Below, one piece after another: positions 62,550-64,000 of a DNA stretch of 64,000 nucleotides. Below the pieces are notes generated by a model that saw only the letters and a program-made list of their open reading frames with translations, did not search any database and had not been told where the DNA came from. Made by a program: the position numbers and the translations under genes. Every line of letters begins with the position of its first letter. Positions within the stretch are counted from its first letter, which is position 1. The DNA is taken from positions 303,853 to 367,852 of the forward strand of contig JAMWDI010000001.1 in the NCBI GenBank assembly GCA_023819375.1, written 5' to 3'. The DNA is from Candidatus Omnitrophota bacterium (GTDB taxonomy: Bacteria; Ratteibacteria; UBA8468; B48-G9; JAFGKM01).

Positions 62550-63875
62550 ATGAATATGAAAAAAATCAAAACTCCTTCACTAATTAATATTATGAGTGAA
62601 AAAGAAATAAATGAAGAATTTTTACCACAACTCGAGAATGCCACAAAAAATCTTTTCAAAATACTCTATCAACTAAACTCTTCTTTAACGTTACCACCGA
62701 GAGAATTAAGTTTTGCCCTTATGAAAGAAGCAGATGAAGTTGAGTCCTTTCTTGATGAATTTGGAGCAAATCAAAATAGAAAATTCTTCTTTTTTAGAGA
62801 ATTAGTTGCAACTATAAGATGGTTTAATTTTTATCTTTTCCAAGGATTACACCTCTATGCAAGATTGAAACATTACAAATTGCAGATACATACGAAAGAA
62901 TTTAAACAGTTCAAAACTGAACTTAAAAATCACTTAATGTTTGCCTATAAAGTGATAAAAAAAATTTCAAACAAAATATTTGAAGAAGGAAAAAATCTTG
63001 GTTTAAAAAGCATAAAAAAAAGTACAACCCCAGAAAAACTTTTCCCTCAATTGCAGAGAAAAATATTACCTCCTGATCTTGTTATTGAAAAAACTGAAGA
63101 AAAAGAAGAAACAATCTTTAAAATACTTATTAAATATCTCAATGTCTGTGAAGAATTCAACCTTTTTTATTGCAGAAAAAGGGAATTTTTAAAAGAAGAA
63201 CCTGTTGAAAAATATAGATCACTTTTCCATCAACTTGAATCTCTTTATGATACATATGTAAAGAACACAAACTATGAAATTGAAATTCCAGATTTCCAAA
63301 AAATAAGAGGGCATATCGCTGTCTCATGGCATTTACTTGAAATGGCAAAATCTATTGCACATTTTTATGAAAGACATATTGAAAAACTACAAAATTCAGA
63401 CATATATTATAAAATTATGGATTGTATAGGAGATGAAAAAAAATTATTTGAAATTACAGAAAAATTTCTTTTTTCATTTGTTTTAAAATTTTCAATGAAA
63501 GGCAAAGAAATATGTGAAACAATTTTTAACAAAATGGGGAAAAAACCAGAAGAGTTTTTAATAGAAACAAAAATCTTAACAATCCCTTCTTATAGAATAG
63601 AGGATTTTCATATAAGACCTATTATGCCTGTCACTCAAATAGCAAATCAATATTCTCTTGATCTTTTCCTCTATTTTAAAAGAAAAAAATATAATCTGAA
63701 AAGTCCAATAGAAATGGCAATAGCAATTCCAGATATAAGAGAGGATTTATCAAAAGAAAATGTCCAGATAATAATTCAAGGGCCAAGAGCAGGAGTTTTG
63801 AAAATAGTAGAATTTTTTAAAGAAAAAGTAGGAGCATTTGAACAAGAATTAAAATGTGAAATTTTAATGTCTTGA
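62550..63875 (+). CDS. Helical protein with C-terminal HPr-like phosphocarrier domain
   Basis: Residues 1-340 are predominantly helical with no recognised family (KNLFKILYQLNSSL, ATIRWFNFYLFQGLHL). Residues 348-441 match HPr: FHIRPIMPVTQIANQYSLDL aligns with the HARP-type active site, then KSPIEMAIAI with the regulatory serine, and IIIQGPRAGVLKIVEFFKE. His354 and Ser385 are 31 residues apart, exactly the His15-Ser46 spacing of HPr. No PTS enzyme I or EII is nearby. Whether it is phosphorylated cannot be read from sequence. Confidence 0.72.
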   Translation: MNMKKIKTPSLINIMSEKEINEEFLPQLENATKNLFKILYQLNSSLTLPPRELSFALMKEADEVESFLDEFGANQNRKFFFFRELVATIRWFNFYLFQGLHLYARLKHYKLQIHTKEFKQFKTELKNHLMFAYKVIKKISNKIFEEGKNLGLKSIKKSTTPEKLFPQLQRKILPPDLVIEKTEEKEETIFKILIKYLNVCEEFNLFYCRKREFLKEEPVEKYRSLFHQLESLYDTYVKNTNYEIEIPDFQKIRGHIAVSWHLLEMAKSIAHFYERHIEKLQNSDIYYKIMDCIGDEKKLFEITEKFLFSFVLKFSMKGKEICETIFNKMGKKPEEFLIETKILTIPSYRIEDFHIRPIMPVTQIANQYSLDLFLYFKRKKYNLKSPIEMAIAIPDIREDLSKENVQIIIQGPRAGVLKIVEFFKEKVGAFEQELKCEILMS

Positions 63876-63896
63876 GAATTTGAGGAAGATAGGTAA

Positions 63897-63956
63897 CACC
63901 TCCTATATTGAAAAAGAAAGGGAAAAAAGTAAAATAAAAGAAAAAAATAGGAGGTG
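63897..63956 (+). promoter_or_regulatory. Inverted repeat that can sequester the next gene's Shine-Dalgarno
   Basis: CACCTCCTAT (63897-63906) is the exact complement of ATAGGAGGTG (63947-63956). The right arm is the Shine-Dalgarno of the gene starting at 63961. The 40-nt loop is almost pure purine, hence unlikely to fold by itself. It starts 22 nt after the upstream stop. Confidence 0.6.
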
Positions 63957-63960
63957 AGAT

Positions 63961-64000
63961 ATGAGTCAAGTATCAGGTGTGTTTGTAGGGAAATTTATAC
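63961..64000 (+). CDS. 5' end of an unidentified gene
   Basis: ATG behind AGGAGGTGAGAT opens MSQVSGVFVGKFI and runs off the window edge. Thirteen residues are too few to name it. Its Shine-Dalgarno is strong but complementary to a segment 40 nt upstream. Confidence 0.6.
   Translation, partial: MSQVSGVFVGKFI

Noticed and set aside
1-64000. CRISPR array, rRNA genes or replication origin
   Set aside because: No regularly spaced repeats, no rRNA-like sequence, and no dnaA-box cluster or origin-type genes were seen.

Overview
This window reads as chromosome of an AT-rich (about 30% G+C by eye) Gram-negative bacterium. lpxB and an MsbA-like exporter imply lipid A. The Na+-type V-ATPase, H-X9-DG prepilin-like proteins, UroD-family proteins, xylose-isomerase-like sugar epimerases and many secreted glycosidases suggest a PVC-like or Omnitrophota/Lentisphaerota-like lineage. 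That placement is inferred from gene content only; no rRNA is present.

Layout. 0-6 kb (minus strand): purine genes (possible purL start, tandem-duplicated purS), queD, a cell-wall amidase, the tmRNA gene ssrA overlapping the 3' end of smpB, an AarF/UbiB kinase and a radical SAM protein. 6-10 kb (plus): a sugar cluster with a phosphohexuloisomerase-like SIS protein, a deacetylase-like protein, a PHP protein and a Gfo/Idh/MocA dehydrogenase. 10-14.6 kb: etfBA (EtfA carries two [4Fe-4S] sites), then V-ATPase subunits K, E and C with a family 4 uracil-DNA glycosylase wedged between E and C. 14.7-26 kb: GH172, amidohydrolase, UroD-like proteins, a PHP lipoprotein, tilS, a pseudopilin, an inositol phosphatase-like protein, a histidine kinase, an epimerase and a GNAT protein. 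26-31.7 kb: lpxB, the MsbA-like exporter, MarC, V-ATPase A and F, and tRNA-Pro. 31.7-43 kb: an ABC importer facing a long minus-strand operon (lacI, dehydrogenase, epimerase, broken prepilin, broken glycosidase, two GDPDs, FAD oxidoreductase).

43.07-52.13 kb: an accessory island of about 8.5 kb bounded by two 277-bp direct repeats that differ at one base. Each repeat is the 3' end of a metallo-beta-lactamase-fold gene. Inside are the remains of araM, an alpha-galactosidase, a TauE/SafE exporter and two transposases. Around them are intact genes for a LacI regulator, a prepilin-like protein and a secreted GH-A glycosidase. The lacI promoter/operator is tandemly duplicated.

52-64 kb: the intact MBL gene, two large secreted proteins, a GH36 alpha-galactosidase, asd, bioY, an M16 protease, an epimerase, and a protein with a C-terminal HPr-like domain that keeps both phosphorylation residues. 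The window closes with a gene start whose Shine-Dalgarno sequence can pair with an upstream complement.

Themes. Glycan breakdown dominates: secreted glycosidases, epimerases, dehydrogenases, LacI regulators and ABC import. A lacI / prepilin-like / secreted glycosidase arrangement occurs twice, once in the resident operon (now broken) and once in the island (intact). Several promoter-proximal genes have a -10 box 7-14 nt before the ATG and no Shine-Dalgarno, suggesting leaderless transcripts.
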